From contig NZ_CAJYOJ010000077.1 in assembly GCF_913776295.1 (NCBI RefSeq), positions 1 through 64,000 of the forward strand: a DNA stretch of 64,000 bases, written 5' to 3'. The notes under the pieces are model-generated. The model was not told the origin of the DNA. It ran no database searches and saw nothing but the letters and a program-made list of their open reading frames with translations. The translations under genes and the position numbers were made by a program. Positions 9,353 to 18,206 of this stretch are shown one piece after another. The number at the start of each line of letters is the position of its first letter. Position 1 is the first letter of the stretch. Source of the stretch: an uncultured Pedobacter sp. (GTDB lineage: Bacteria > Bacteroidota > Bacteroidia > Sphingobacteriales > Sphingobacteriaceae).

Positions 9353-9482
9353 ACCAAAGTGCTTATTATATCTGTTACTTTACTTAAAAACATGCTAATT
9401 GCTGCGGGCATCAAAAAATTTCTTAGCAACCGGTAGATATCCGCTGAAGGGACGTAGCCTGTCGTAAAATCATATAGAATGA

Positions 9483-9511
9483 GCAGGTGGACATTTAGGC
9501 TGTCCACCTGC
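9483..9511 (-). terminator. hairpin after the flotillin gene
   Basis: Perfect 10-bp arms GCAGGTGGAC and GTCCACCTGC around a 9-base loop, 15 bases past the flotillin stop. The T-tract on the minus strand is weak (TCATTCTATATGATTTT), so termination efficiency is uncertain. Confidence 0.65.
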
Positions 9512-9525
9512 TTTGTTAGCATGGT

Positions 9526-11493
9526 TTAGGGATTGATATTATCTTTTTTCGGTTTCGTTTTGCTTTCCACAACTTCTGTAACGGTTAACACCTCCTTACG
9601 TTTTTCAGGATCCATTAACTCCATCAGTTTTAACCCTAATAAACCATCCATTGCTGAACCACCGTGGTTGCCTCCGCTTCCGCCAATTAATACATCAGGG
9701 ATCAGTTTCACATTACCTTTGGATAACTGTTCGGTAATTTTGTAACGGGTAAAGTTTTCGCCTCCTAAAGCTTTAACAGCAAGTTCGTAAGCTTCTGCTG
9801 TAGATTTACCAACTGCCAGGATTTTGCCTGCTTCGGCGTTACCGGTTAACGAGATCTGTTCTGCCTCTGCTGACGCACGTAATTTAATGGCTTCCGAATC
9901 GGCTTGCGCACGTGCTTTTGTAGCTTCAGCTTCAGCATGAGCGCGCATTTTGGTCGCTTCGGCCTCGGCACCTACTGCCAGTTTTACTCCGGCCGCGTCA
10001 CCCTCCGATTTTTTTACCGTTGCACTTGCGGTACGCTCGGCAATCTCTACACTTTGCTGTGCTTTCACAATATCTTTCTGCATATCAGCAATGGCAGTTT
10101 CCTTTTCCATTCCCTGGCGCGTTTCCTGCGCCTGTTTTTGCGTTTCGTATGTTACCTTTTGTTCTTCTGCAATTTTACGGTCGGTTAAGGTTTTCATCAA
10201 CGATTCTGGCGGAACAATATCACCAATTAAGGTATCAACCGCATTTACGTTATACTCATCAAGCACTTTACGAATATGCTCTTTAGCGGATTCCTGACGC
10301 TCTCTACGGGTACTCAGGAAAGCAATTACATCACTGCCCTGTGCCGAGTTACGGAAATAGTTCCCGATGGTAGGCTCTAAAACCTGCGAAACCAGATTCA
10401 CCATGTTCCCAAAACGTGCAATAACTTTTGGTGCTTCGGTAGTGGGTACATGGATAATCTGTGCCACATCCAGATTAAAAGGGAAGCCATCTTTGGAACG
10501 TACAGTTATTGTTGACAGGTTTTTATCAAGGTTGTGTGCTTCACTACGTGCCGATGCCCAGTTGAGTACCAGATTGGTTGTGGGAACCAGCTCTACCTTC
10601 ATAATGTATTTGTTGATCGGATATTTCCCTGGTCCAAGCGGTTCCAGCCAAACGCCTTTAGATCCTTTGGCTACAATATTACCATGTTTAAAATCGGCAC
10701 CGGTTAAATCATCACCCTCCTTACCAATAAACGAAATCACCACGCCTACATAACCAATGGCAATCTCCGTCATTGGTATTTCTTCCAACTGGATAGCCCA
10801 GGGATTTAAGTTGTAAGAACCAGCCAGAATGACCTGTGGCTGCAAACCTCGGTTACCACCATTTTTGATAAAGGCATCAAAATCCTGGAAATTGTTGTGG
10901 CCTTCTACCAATTTGCCCGCAATCTGGTTGGCTTCGATCGGTAAACCATCCAAGGTAGTCACAATACCAACCATACTCTCCTGAATACGTATCATATCGG
11001 TAACCGAAACCTGAAACAGCATGGTATTGATCCGGTACGAACCGGAAGTGATATACGCGGTTTGCCTCCCCCGCTGGCCACCGTTTTCAAGAAACTTTAC
11101 GGCATCCTGAAAATTATCAGACTCCACTTTTTGTCCCAGAATATTACCTGTCGGGATTTCGGCCCCATCTTTAGCCATAATGAGTCCGATTTTTCCTTCA
11201 GGAATAATGGTAAATTGCTCCATGGTTACACTGTACTGCCAAAACCACATCCCGAAATACAGCCCGGGCGCCAACGTTTTTCCCTGAAAACCGGCTTCGC
11301 CTTTAATGGCGATGATACGCCCGTCGGGCAGTTCCCGATCGGAGCCCAGAAGTACAAATTTTTTGGTAATCAACCCGATCCTGTCTTCGGGTACGATGAC
11401 CATCCCGAATAAGAAACGTAAAATATATTTGTATAAAACGATGCACAACAGTGCCACTAAAACCCACCAGTAATTAGAAATGAGCGCTTCCAT
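9526..11493 (-). CDS. flotillin-family SPFH protein
   Basis: This is a membrane-scaffold protein of the SPFH/flotillin family, linked in bacteria to membrane microdomains. An N-terminal transmembrane segment (NYWWVLVALLCIVLYKYI) is followed by SPFH-type repeats. A long Ala/Glu-rich coiled coil (about residues 460-570 of this reading) has repeated AEAEATK-like units. A Gly-rich segment (GGSGGNHGGS) lies near the C terminus. I chose the ATG at 11493 (655 residues) because it directly precedes the membrane segment. An in-frame ATG at 11598 would add 35 residues with no family resemblance. It is not in an obvious operon; no NfeD gene is adjacent. Confidence 0.88.
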   Translation of the reverse strand: MEALISNYWWVLVALLCIVLYKYILRFLFGMVIVPEDRIGLITKKFVLLGSDRELPDGRIIAIKGEAGFQGKTLAPGLYFGMWFWQYSVTMEQFTIIPEGKIGLIMAKDGAEIPTGNILGQKVESDNFQDAVKFLENGGQRGRQTAYITSGSYRINTMLFQVSVTDMIRIQESMVGIVTTLDGLPIEANQIAGKLVEGHNNFQDFDAFIKNGGNRGLQPQVILAGSYNLNPWAIQLEEIPMTEIAIGYVGVVISFIGKEGDDLTGADFKHGNIVAKGSKGVWLEPLGPGKYPINKYIMKVELVPTTNLVLNWASARSEAHNLDKNLSTITVRSKDGFPFNLDVAQIIHVPTTEAPKVIARFGNMVNLVSQVLEPTIGNYFRNSAQGSDVIAFLSTRRERQESAKEHIRKVLDEYNVNAVDTLIGDIVPPESLMKTLTDRKIAEEQKVTYETQKQAQETRQGMEKETAIADMQKDIVKAQQSVEIAERTASATVKKSEGDAAGVKLAVGAEAEATKMRAHAEAEATKARAQADSEAIKLRASAEAEQISLTGNAEAGKILAVGKSTAEAYELAVKALGGENFTRYKITEQLSKGNVKLIPDVLIGGSGGNHGGSAMDGLLGLKLMELMDPEKRKEVLTVTEVVESKTKPKKDNINP

Positions 11494-11967
11494 AATGTTG
11501 CTATATTTTTCTTTTTTTAAACCTGATAAACCATTTATCAAGCGCGATATGGATATCAAATGATGTGCTTTATTATCATTTTTGAAGCTTATTTTCAAAC
11601 TATTTTTTATTGATTTTAAGCCATCAAAAATGACCCAGAATCCATTAAGTACGAAATGTCACCTGCAGATGACATTTCCGGGAATAAGCTAACTGAACGC
11701 TTATAATGAGCAAAACTAAGGCATTTTGACCTGTGCAAATAGCCTAAGAAATTTTAAATGTATAAATCACAATTAATGCGAAAAAGATGTCCTTTTTTTG
11801 ACCTCAGGAACTGACCTGATTGCCAGACAATGTTCACAAAGCCGGACAATGGAAGGCGATATGGATATGGTTAACCTCATGTGTTTGGGCCACATATAAT
11901 AATTATATCCGTTTAGGGGCAACGCAGCCCAGGGATATAACTGGGAAGGCGACAATTACTTAAAAAC
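11494..11967. other. gene-free stretch with one 9-bp hairpin
   Basis: I see no convincing gene in these ~470 bases upstream of the flotillin gene. GAAATGTCA (11653-11661) and TGACATTTC (11670-11678) form a perfect 9-bp stem with an 8-base loop. A minus-strand TAGTTTTG at 11711-11718 with TTTG 17 bases upstream is a possible flotillin promoter with slightly short spacing. In that case the hairpin lies in the leader. Confidence 0.5.
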
Positions 11968-12189
11968 TTAAACGCCCATTTCTTCTCTGTACTCCTGTTG
12001 CAGTTCGAACAGACATTTTGCACAAAGACAGCCATCATAAAGTTCGGAGATATACTGTACTTCGTTAATGCTAAGCTGTACCACGCTGCACTGGCATTTG
12101 GTATAGGAATTTGCCTTGCATTCAATAGCACTTCCGCATCTTTCGCAGGGAATGATTTCGTGTTTGCTATGTTTTAAGGTTGAAGGCAT
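11968..12189 (-). CDS. cysteine-rich CWC family protein
   Basis: This 73-residue protein has its cysteines arranged as CERCG, ECK, CQC and CLCAKC. The layout fits the small cysteine-rich CWC family, probably a metal-binding fold. Nothing suggests export. Function is unknown in the family. It stands alone between the flotillin gene and the nrdA terminator. Confidence 0.75.
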   Translation of the reverse strand: MPSTLKHSKHEIIPCERCGSAIECKANSYTKCQCSVVQLSINEVQYISELYDGCLCAKCLFELQQEYREEMGV

Positions 12190-12237
12190 AGGCTATAAGG
12201 TTTAAGGTAAAACCTATCGTAATACAAAAATATAAAC

Positions 12238-12272
12238 AAAAAATAAGGTTTTGAGCGTTTGCCCAAAACCTT
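12238..12272 (-). terminator. Rho-independent terminator of nrdA
   Basis: Arms AAGGTTTT (12245-12252) and AAAACCTT (12265-12272) form an 8-bp stem. On the minus strand the stem runs into ATTTTTTG, a usable U-tract. It lies about 115 bases past the nrdA stop. Confidence 0.75.
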
Positions 12273-12288
12273 ACCATATAATTAGATT

Positions 12289-12350
12289 CGTCATCCTGAA
12301 TTTATTTCAGGACCTGCCTGATAGATGCTGAAACAAGTTCAGCATGACGG
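12289..12350. repeat. REP-like imperfect palindrome (GTCATCCTGAA...TTCAGCATGACG)
   Basis: CGTCATCCTGAA at the left and TTCAGCATGACG at the right are near-perfect inverted ends. Inside, TTTCAGGACCTG and GATGCTGAAAC extend the pairing. The ~62-bp size and position after nrdA suit a dispersed palindromic intergenic repeat, and this sequence is familiar from other Bacteroidota. Copy number in this genome was not determined. Confidence 0.7.
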
Positions 12351-12386
12351 CCACTCCTAAAAGTTTCCTCTTTGGGATTTAAAGGT

Positions 12387-14771
12387 TTAACCAGAGCAGC
12401 TAATACAACCTTCTTCCATGGTGCAAACCGGACCGGTAATGATTTCTTCAGCTACCTGATCTTGTGGAATTTCGGCAGGGATAACCGCTTCAATTGCTTT
12501 ACCTCCCTGATTCTCAACTGTAAACTTAACTGCCTGAGAAGCCGCTTGGGTACGCAAGTAATACATACCGGTTTTCAAGCCTTTCTCCCATGCATAAAAG
12601 TGCATTGATGTTAATTTTGATGTATTTGGCGCATTTACAAACAGGTTTAATGATTGTGACTGACAGATATAAGCGCCACGGTCGGCAGCCATATCGATGA
12701 TGTTACGCATTTTGATCTCCCAAACGGTTTTATACAGTTCTTTAATGTAATCAGGAATTTCAGGAATAGCCTGGATTGAACCGTTGGCCAATATGATTTT
12801 GTTTTTCATATCGTTGTTCCATAAGCCCAGGGCTACTAAATCTTTCAACAGGTGTTTGTTTACCACCACAAACTCTCCGCTTAATACCCGACGGGTGTAA
12901 ATGTTAGAAGTGTAAGGTTCAAAACACTCGTTGTTACCTAAAATCTGCGAAGTAGATGCAGTTGGCATTGGAGCCACCAATAAGGAGTTATACACCCCAT
13001 CCTTAATTACTTTTTCGCGCAAGGTATCCCAATCCCAACGTCCGCTGTCTGGTTTTACATTCCATAGATCAAATTGGAATTTACCCTCAGACAATGGCGA
13101 ACCTTTAAATGTCTGGTAATGACCGTGTTTCACTGCTAAATCGTGTGAAGCCGACATCGAAGCGAAATAGATGGTTTCGAAAATATCTTTGTTCAAACGT
13201 TTAGCCTCATCGCTTTCGAAAGGTAAACGCAACAGGATAAACGCATCAGCCAAGCCTTGCACACCTAAACCAACCGGGCGATGGCGCATGTTAGAGTTTT
13301 CCGCTTCCTGGACAGGGTAATAGTTATGATCGATGATTTTATTCAGGTTTAAAGTAGCCTGATAAGTTACATCGTATAATTTCTGGTGATCAAAAGCACC
13401 GTTGATTACAAAACGAGGCAGTGCCAGCGAAGCTAAGTTACAAACCGCCACCTCATCTTTAGAGGTATACTCGATAATTTCGGTACACAGGTTAGAACTT
13501 TTAATGGTACCTAAGTTCTGCTGGTTAGATTTGCTGTTTGCTGCATCTTTAAACAACATATAAGGTGTACCGGTTTCGATCTGAGAATCCAGGATAGCAA
13601 ACCAAAGTTCCTGTGCTTTAATGGTTTTACGGCCACGGCCTTCCGCTTCGTATTTAGTATATAATTCTTCGAATTCCTTGCCGAAACAATCTGCCAAACC
13701 TGGTGCTTCGTGTGGGCAGAACAACGTCCATTCGCCATTATCCTTAACACGTTGCATAAATAAATCGTTAATCCATAGTGCATAGAACAAATCGCGCGCG
13801 CGCATTTCTTCTTTACCATGGTTTTTACGAAGATCTAAAAATTCGAAAACATCTGCATGCCAAGGCTCAAGATAAATAGCAAAAGCACCTTTACGCTTAC
13901 CTCCACCCTGATCTACATAACGCGCAGTATCGTTAAATACGCGTAACATCGGGATAATACCATTACTTGTACCATTTGTACCCCCAATGTATGAACCCGT
14001 AGCACGGATATTATGAATGCTTAGACCAATACCACCAGCACTTTGCGAAATTTTAGCAGTTTGCTTTAATGTATCATAAATACCTTCAATGCTGTCATCC
14101 TGCATAGTTAACAGGAAACACGACGACATTTGAGGTTTTGGTGTAGCCGCATTGAACAACGTTGGTGTAGCATGTGTAAACCAACGCTCGCTCATTAAGT
14201 TATAGGTTTTAATGGCGCTTTCGATATCTTCTTTGTGGATACCAACCGCAACACGCATAAACAAATGCTGAGGACGTTCTACAATCTGACCATTAACTTT
14301 CAACAGGTACGATTTTTCCAAAGTTTTGAAACCAAAATAATCGAAACCAAAATCGCGGTCATAAATGATCGAACTATCTAAAATATCCTTATTTTTTTCA
14401 ATGATCTCATAAATATCATCAGCGATGAGAGGGGCTTCTTTCTGTGCTTTCGGGTCGAAATATTCGTACAACATTTTCATCGTACCCGAGAATGACTTAG
14501 TGGTGTTTTTATGTAAGTTGGAAACCGCAATACGCGAGGCCAACAAAGCATAATCAGGGTGTTTGGTGGTTAACGAGGCAGCAGTTTCTGCAGCAAGGTT
14601 ATCCAACTCCGACGTGGTTACCCCATCGTATAAACCTTCAATTACCTTTTTGGCAACGTCAATCGGATCAACAAGATCTGAATTTAAACCATAGCAAAGT
14701 TTTTGAATACGTGCTGTGATTTTGTCAAACTGCACCGGTTCTTTCCGGCCATCTCTTTTTAGTACGAACAT
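12387..14771 (-). CDS. nrdA: ribonucleoside-diphosphate reductase alpha subunit, class Ia
   Basis: This is the catalytic subunit that reduces ribonucleoside diphosphates to deoxy forms for DNA synthesis. It has 794 residues. An ATP-cone (KRDGRKEPVQFDKITARI) occupies the first ~90 residues, giving allosteric dATP control. The active-site motif NLCTEI places Asn427, Cys429 and Glu431; further conserved cysteines are in SSCFLL and VAVCNL. The tail CISCSG carries the redox CxxC that re-reduces the active site. It follows nrdB by 161 bases on the same strand, an nrdB-nrdA order, and has its own downstream terminator. Identification is firm. Confidence 0.97.
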   Translation of the reverse strand: MFVLKRDGRKEPVQFDKITARIQKLCYGLNSDLVDPIDVAKKVIEGLYDGVTTSELDNLAAETAASLTTKHPDYALLASRIAVSNLHKNTTKSFSGTMKMLYEYFDPKAQKEAPLIADDIYEIIEKNKDILDSSIIYDRDFGFDYFGFKTLEKSYLLKVNGQIVERPQHLFMRVAVGIHKEDIESAIKTYNLMSERWFTHATPTLFNAATPKPQMSSCFLLTMQDDSIEGIYDTLKQTAKISQSAGGIGLSIHNIRATGSYIGGTNGTSNGIIPMLRVFNDTARYVDQGGGKRKGAFAIYLEPWHADVFEFLDLRKNHGKEEMRARDLFYALWINDLFMQRVKDNGEWTLFCPHEAPGLADCFGKEFEELYTKYEAEGRGRKTIKAQELWFAILDSQIETGTPYMLFKDAANSKSNQQNLGTIKSSNLCTEIIEYTSKDEVAVCNLASLALPRFVINGAFDHQKLYDVTYQATLNLNKIIDHNYYPVQEAENSNMRHRPVGLGVQGLADAFILLRLPFESDEAKRLNKDIFETIYFASMSASHDLAVKHGHYQTFKGSPLSEGKFQFDLWNVKPDSGRWDWDTLREKVIKDGVYNSLLVAPMPTASTSQILGNNECFEPYTSNIYTRRVLSGEFVVVNKHLLKDLVALGLWNNDMKNKIILANGSIQAIPEIPDYIKELYKTVWEIKMRNIIDMAADRGAYICQSQSLNLFVNAPNTSKLTSMHFYAWEKGLKTGMYYLRTQAASQAVKFTVENQGGKAIEAVIPAEIPQDQVAEEIITGPVCTMEEGCISCSG

Positions 14772-14804
14772 ATTTTATGAGATTATTAGTTAATATTTAG
14801 TAGC

Positions 14805-14895
14805 GGGTAGTAAGTATCAAGACTTAATATCCACCTTTACATTTTTGTAATTTAATTAATTGGTATTAAGTGATGAGTATCAGGTATCGAGATTA
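14805..14895. repeat. degenerate TAAGTATCAAG-type words between nrdB and nrdA
   Basis: The spacer contains repeated variants: GTAGTAAGTATCAAGACTTAATA, then GGTATTAAGTGATGAGTATCAGGTATCGAG. Related words appear again at 54880-54908 before the Ldh gene. No promoter is evident here, so nrdA is probably cotranscribed with nrdB. Confidence 0.5.
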
Positions 14896-14932
14896 CAACA
14901 ACCTTCCACCCTCAACCTTTTAACCTTCCTCC

Positions 14933-15904
14933 TTAGAAGTCTTCATCTAGAGAAAACGCCTGTGCTTTGTTATCGGCAGCGGTTAATACACCACTTTTCT
15001 GATAATCGCCAACACGTTTTTCGAAGAAATTGGTTTTACCCTGTAAGGAGATCATTTCCATAAAGTCGAAAGGATTAGTGGCATTGTATATTTTTTTGTA
15101 ACCTAACTCCTGTAACCACCTATCGGCCACAAACTCGATATATTGGCTCATTAATTTTGCGTTCATACCAATCAAGGCAACTGGTAATGCATCGGTGATA
15201 AATTCTTTTTCAATTTCAACGGCATCGCTGATAATGCCATGCACCTGTTCTTCGCTCAGTTTATTGCTCAACATACTGTACAACAGGCAGGCAAATTCGC
15301 AGTGAGAACCTTCATCTCTTGATATCAACTCGTTACTGAAAGTTAAGCCTGGCATTAAACCGCGTTTCTTTAACCAGAAAATTGAACAGAAACTACCGCT
15401 GAAGAAAATACCTTCAACTGCAGCAAAAGCTACTAAACGCTCAGCAAAAGTTCCGTTATCAATCCAGCGCAAGGCCCATTCAGCCTTTCTCTTTACGGCC
15501 GGAACGGTATCAATAGCATGGAACAAGCGATCTTTTTCTTCCGGATCTTTAATATAGGTATCGATTAATAAGGCATAAGTTTCTGAATGGATATTTTCCA
15601 TCATGATCTGGAAACCGTAAAAGCAGCGCGCTTCCGGAATCTGAACTTCACTCATGAAGTTTACTGCAAGGTTTTCGTTTACGATACCATCACTGGCCGC
15701 AAAAAACGCTAAAATATGAGATATGAAATGTCTTTCCCCGTCGTTAAGGTTTTCCCAATGCTTAAGGTCATCAGAAAGGTCGATTTCTTCGGCAGTCCAG
15801 AAACTGGCCTCCGTTCTTTTATACATCTCCCAAACTTTCGGATACTTAATCGGCAAAAGCACAAACCTGTCTTTGTTTTCTTGTAGTAATAATTCCTGTT
15901 CCAT
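14933..15904 (-). CDS. nrdB: ribonucleoside-diphosphate reductase beta subunit, class Ia
   Basis: This radical-generating subunit holds a diiron centre and a tyrosyl radical. Its 323 residues resemble eukaryotic R2 more than the E. coli form. The stretch AFFAASDGIVNENL and the motif MENIHSETY place Asp72, Glu103, His106 and Tyr110 at the spacing of mouse D139, E170, H173 and Y177. The C-terminal tail FSLDEDF matches the R1-docking peptide of eukaryotic R2. Cytoplasmic. First gene of the nrdBA pair. The ~450-base upstream stretch is presumably its regulatory region. Confidence 0.97.
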   Translation of the reverse strand: MEQELLLQENKDRFVLLPIKYPKVWEMYKRTEASFWTAEEIDLSDDLKHWENLNDGERHFISHILAFFAASDGIVNENLAVNFMSEVQIPEARCFYGFQIMMENIHSETYALLIDTYIKDPEEKDRLFHAIDTVPAVKRKAEWALRWIDNGTFAERLVAFAAVEGIFFSGSFCSIFWLKKRGLMPGLTFSNELISRDEGSHCEFACLLYSMLSNKLSEEQVHGIISDAVEIEKEFITDALPVALIGMNAKLMSQYIEFVADRWLQELGYKKIYNATNPFDFMEMISLQGKTNFFEKRVGDYQKSGVLTAADNKAQAFSLDEDF

Positions 15905-16350
15905 ATGCTGAGGTTTTTAAAATCTTTATTTTTTTACAGAGCCGACAAAGACATGCATCCACCAATTTATATATGATGATTGTAATGTCTTGCTCAAAAC
16001 GCTGCTGTGAAAGTGCTAACCCTATTGCCTGGCAAACAACTGAATTTTTAGTTGCGAAAATTTAGAATGATAATCTGAGAGATCTACTTATAATTAACTA
16101 AAAACTAAGCTTTTATATTTGTTTCCAAGCGCAAGAAGTTAAAGAACTTTGTTATAACAAATATATACACGGTGGCTATTTTTTGTGAACCAAAGTTGTT
16201 AACACTCCACCTGATTACTGAGGAAAAACGATCAGCCTAATATCATTTTCGATCGAAAAAAAAGCTAATCGTTTGTTTTCAAGGCTTTAACAAACCAAAA
16301 TGAGTGTTAATAACTTAAATTTTAGGAGTATTTTGAGGCTAAAAAGGGTA
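15905..16350. other. gene-free upstream region of nrdB
   Basis: This AT-rich stretch of ~446 bases lies between nrdB and the RlpA-like gene; I see no gene. A minus-strand TATATTTG at 16158-16165 matches the -7 consensus but lacks a -33 TTTG at proper spacing. No clear pair of NrdR boxes was found. Confidence 0.4.
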
Positions 16351-16731
16351 TTATTCAACCGTATAACTAAGCTTTACTTTAGCAATGCCCTTGTGGTAGA
16401 TACCGATCTGTTTGGCCGCCCGCTCAGACAGATCTATAGCGAGTTTTTTAGAATATGGACCACGATCGTTCACTTTAACTACGACCGATTTTCCATTGTC
16501 GGGATTGGTTACTTTAACCATAGTACCCATGGGCAGGGTGCGGTGGGCAGCAGTAAATTTTTTCGCCCGGTATTTGGCGCCGCTGGTGGTTCGGTGACCT
16601 TCGAATTTTCTGTGATAATAAGTGGCGAGAACTGTTTTTTTGATACTATCCGGTTCATTTGACGAATCAGAATGCTGTGCTTTAACTTGTAAAAACAGGA
16701 GGCAAAAACTTAATAACAACAGATACTTCAT
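16351..16731 (-). CDS. RlpA-like septal-ring lytic transglycosylase family protein
   Basis: This small exported protein has a signal peptide (residues 1-18, ending VKAQ) and a double-psi beta-barrel domain over residues ~33-125. Family motifs are clear: ATYYHRKFEGHRTTSG, HRTLPMGTMVKV and VVVKVNDRGPYSKK, followed by DLSERAAKQIG. RlpA proteins cleave peptidoglycan strands lacking stem peptides, but this one lacks the SPOR domain of the E. coli protein and is short (126 residues). Catalytic activity is therefore not certain. It acts outside the cytoplasm. Confidence 0.88.
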   Translation of the reverse strand: MKYLLLLSFCLLFLQVKAQHSDSSNEPDSIKKTVLATYYHRKFEGHRTTSGAKYRAKKFTAAHRTLPMGTMVKVTNPDNGKSVVVKVNDRGPYSKKLAIDLSERAAKQIGIYHKGIAKVKLSYTVE

Positions 16732-16757
16732 AGGCTAAATTTTATTTATCGAGCCAG

Positions 16758-16765
16758 CAAATATA
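16758..16765 (-). promoter_or_regulatory. candidate -7 box of the RlpA-like gene
   Basis: The minus strand reads TATATTTG, a consensus -7 element, 27 bases upstream of the start codon. ATTG lies 17 bases further upstream as a weak -33. Confidence 0.45.
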
Positions 16766-16814
16766 AGCATTTAGTTTATAATCAATAATTTGTGGAAAAA
16801 CAGCTCATTTTTGT

Positions 16815-16850
16815 GTATAAAAAAAGGCGTAAAGCTTATCGCCTTACGCC
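16815..16850 (-). terminator. Rho-independent terminator of msrB
   Basis: On the minus strand GGCGTAA pairs with TTACGCC around an 11-base loop and is followed by seven T. It starts 25 bases past the msrB stop. Confidence 0.85.
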
Positions 16851-16875
16851 CCTACCTAACCCTTCTACATCTACC

Positions 16876-17379
16876 TTATTTTTGATCCGGCACGAAATTC
16901 ATGGAGATCGAATTTACACAATGACGGGTGTCTTTATTGGTAAATCCTTCGCCCAAAAATACGTGACCAAGATGCGCGCCACAATTGGCGCAAACAATTT
17001 CTGTACGCGAGCCATCAGCATCAGGAATACGCTTAACAGCGCCTTTAATTTCATCATCAAAAGCAGGCCAGCCACAATGTGCATCAAACTTACTTTCTGA
17101 GCGGTATAAAGGAGCGTTACAACGTTTACACGTATAAGTTCCTTTTTCTGTAGTATGTTCGTATTTACCTGTGCCCGGATACTCGGTACCTTTATGTACA
17201 ATTACCCTTTCTTCTTCGGGCGTTAATGGATTCCAGTTCATCTTTTTCTTGGGTATAATTTGTGTTGCGTCTGTTGCCTGTTTTGTTTCTTTCTTATCCT
17301 GCTTTTGCGCACAGGCAGAAAGCCCGGTAATTAAAACAACAGCTGAAAGCAAAAATAGTTTATTTAACATCGTTTTCAT
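16876..17379 (-). CDS. msrB: peptide-methionine (R)-S-oxide reductase MsrB, lipoprotein
   Basis: It reduces the R-epimer of methionine sulfoxide in proteins. It has 167 residues with a lipoprotein signal (lipobox LSAC, Cys23) and a Lys-rich linker, then a SelR/MsrB domain from ~50. Two CxxC pairs (CKRC and CANC) form the zinc site. Catalytic Cys154 lies in TRHCVNSISMNF, matching the usual RYCINS motif. The substrate-binding tract HCGWPAF is present. Lipid anchoring implies repair of exported proteins rather than cytosolic ones. It has its own terminator; no redox partner is adjacent. Confidence 0.93.
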   Translation of the reverse strand: MKTMLNKLFLLSAVVLITGLSACAQKQDKKETKQATDATQIIPKKKMNWNPLTPEEERVIVHKGTEYPGTGKYEHTTEKGTYTCKRCNAPLYRSESKFDAHCGWPAFDDEIKGAVKRIPDADGSRTEIVCANCGAHLGHVFLGEGFTNKDTRHCVNSISMNFVPDQK

Positions 17380-17592
17380 ACTTCAATATACGGTATAGAT
17401 ATTATTTTGGTTTGCTGGTTTAAAGGTTTGCATGAGTGTTTACAAAGTAATGATAATACAGGTGGCAGTTGAGCGTTTTCAGTTGGGAACTGGCAAGTCT
17501 GGATGCTAAAGGTGCAATCATTCCAGAAATTGCTGGTTGTCACGGAGGATAGGAAAGTTTTTTAAATTTTCTTATACGCCAAAAGTTTTTTG

Positions 17593-17618
17593 CCACGGAA
17601 ACACGGAATGCACGGAAG
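17593..17618. repeat. CACGGAA words, left flank of the GxxExxY gene
   Basis: CCACGGAAACACGGAATGC continued by ACGGAAG: three spaced copies of CACGGAA. They end 8 bases before the GxxExxY stop codon. The right flank (18071-18098) carries the same words inverted. Confidence 0.7.
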
Positions 17619-17625
17619 CTGATTT

Positions 17626-18018
17626 TTAAAGAACAACACGTCGAATGTCTAAAGTTGGTTTGCCAAAATTTAAAACTAAGCCCACTGTACAGCCTGAGCA
17701 TTTTAAATAATTGATAGTTTGAGCCAGATCCTCGTTGGCAATTCCGCTTTTAGATTTAATCTCTAACACAATCGAATCAAAAACTATAAAATCAGCATAA
17801 AAGCTATGAGGCAATAAAACCTCTTTATAATAAACCGGATAAAACTTTTCTCGCTCGTAAAAATAGCCTCTACCATCTAATTCAATACAAAGCGCATCTT
17901 TGTAGACGATTTCTAAAAAACCATTTCCAAGTTCTTTATGAACAGCGATAGCAGCATTAATAATTAAATCAGTTTCATTTTTATAGGGAAAATTATCTTG
18001 TCTTATTTCATAATTCAT
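17626..18018 (-). CDS. GxxExxY family protein (PDDEXK-like)
   Basis: This 130-residue protein carries the family motif GNGFLEIVYKDAL (the GxxExxY core). A nuclease-like strand pattern follows, DFIVFDSIVLEIKS, with Asp and Glu-x-Lys resembling a PDDEXK active site. A Cys-containing helix (LKCSGCTVGLVLNFG) is near the end. Function is unknown for the family; a nuclease role is only inferred from the fold. It stands alone between msrB and sucD, flanked on both sides by inverted CACGGAAACACGG-type words, which suggests arrival as a small cassette. Confidence 0.88.
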   Translation of the reverse strand: MNYEIRQDNFPYKNETDLIINAAIAVHKELGNGFLEIVYKDALCIELDGRGYFYEREKFYPVYYKEVLLPHSFYADFIVFDSIVLEIKSKSGIANEDLAQTINYLKCSGCTVGLVLNFGKPTLDIRRVVL

Positions 18019-18070
18019 AATGATAATTTTGAACTAATTTAATGATAATTCTAACATTCTTTCATTTCTA

Positions 18071-18098
18071 TTTCCGTGGTGCTCTGTGTTTCCGTGAC
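18071..18098. repeat. CACGGAA words inverted, right flank of the GxxExxY gene
   Basis: TTTCCGTGGTGCTCTGTGTT followed by TCCGTGAC; its reverse complement begins GTCACGGAAACACAG. It pairs with the left flank (17593-17618) in inverted orientation around the GxxExxY gene. Confidence 0.7.
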
Positions 18099-18147
18099 GA
18101 CTAATTTTTTAACCCTGTGGCTACTTTGTTTTCGGGCAATCTAACCA

Positions 18148-18183
18148 AATAAAAAAGCGCTTCGAACCTAATCGAAACGCTTT
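18148..18183 (-). terminator. Rho-independent terminator of sucD
   Basis: AAAGCG-C-TTCG pairs with CGAA-A-CGCTTT (one mismatch, 8-base loop). On the minus strand it ends in CTTTTTTATT. It lies 24 bases past the sucD stop. Confidence 0.85.
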
Positions 18184-18206
18184 CCTTTTTATGTAAATTT
18201 AAAATC

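Noticed and set aside
9904..10297. Overlapping plus-strand frames opposite the flotillin coiled coil
   Set aside because: Open frames arise from the biased Ala/Glu codons of the coiled coil; three overlap each other.
11773..12131. Minus-strand frames below the CWC gene
   Set aside because: They overlap the CWC gene in another frame or lie in unstructured spacer and lack family features.
15905..16350. NrdR boxes upstream of nrdB
   Set aside because: Only an AT-rich ACAAATATATACAC half-match near 16157; no second box at helical spacing.
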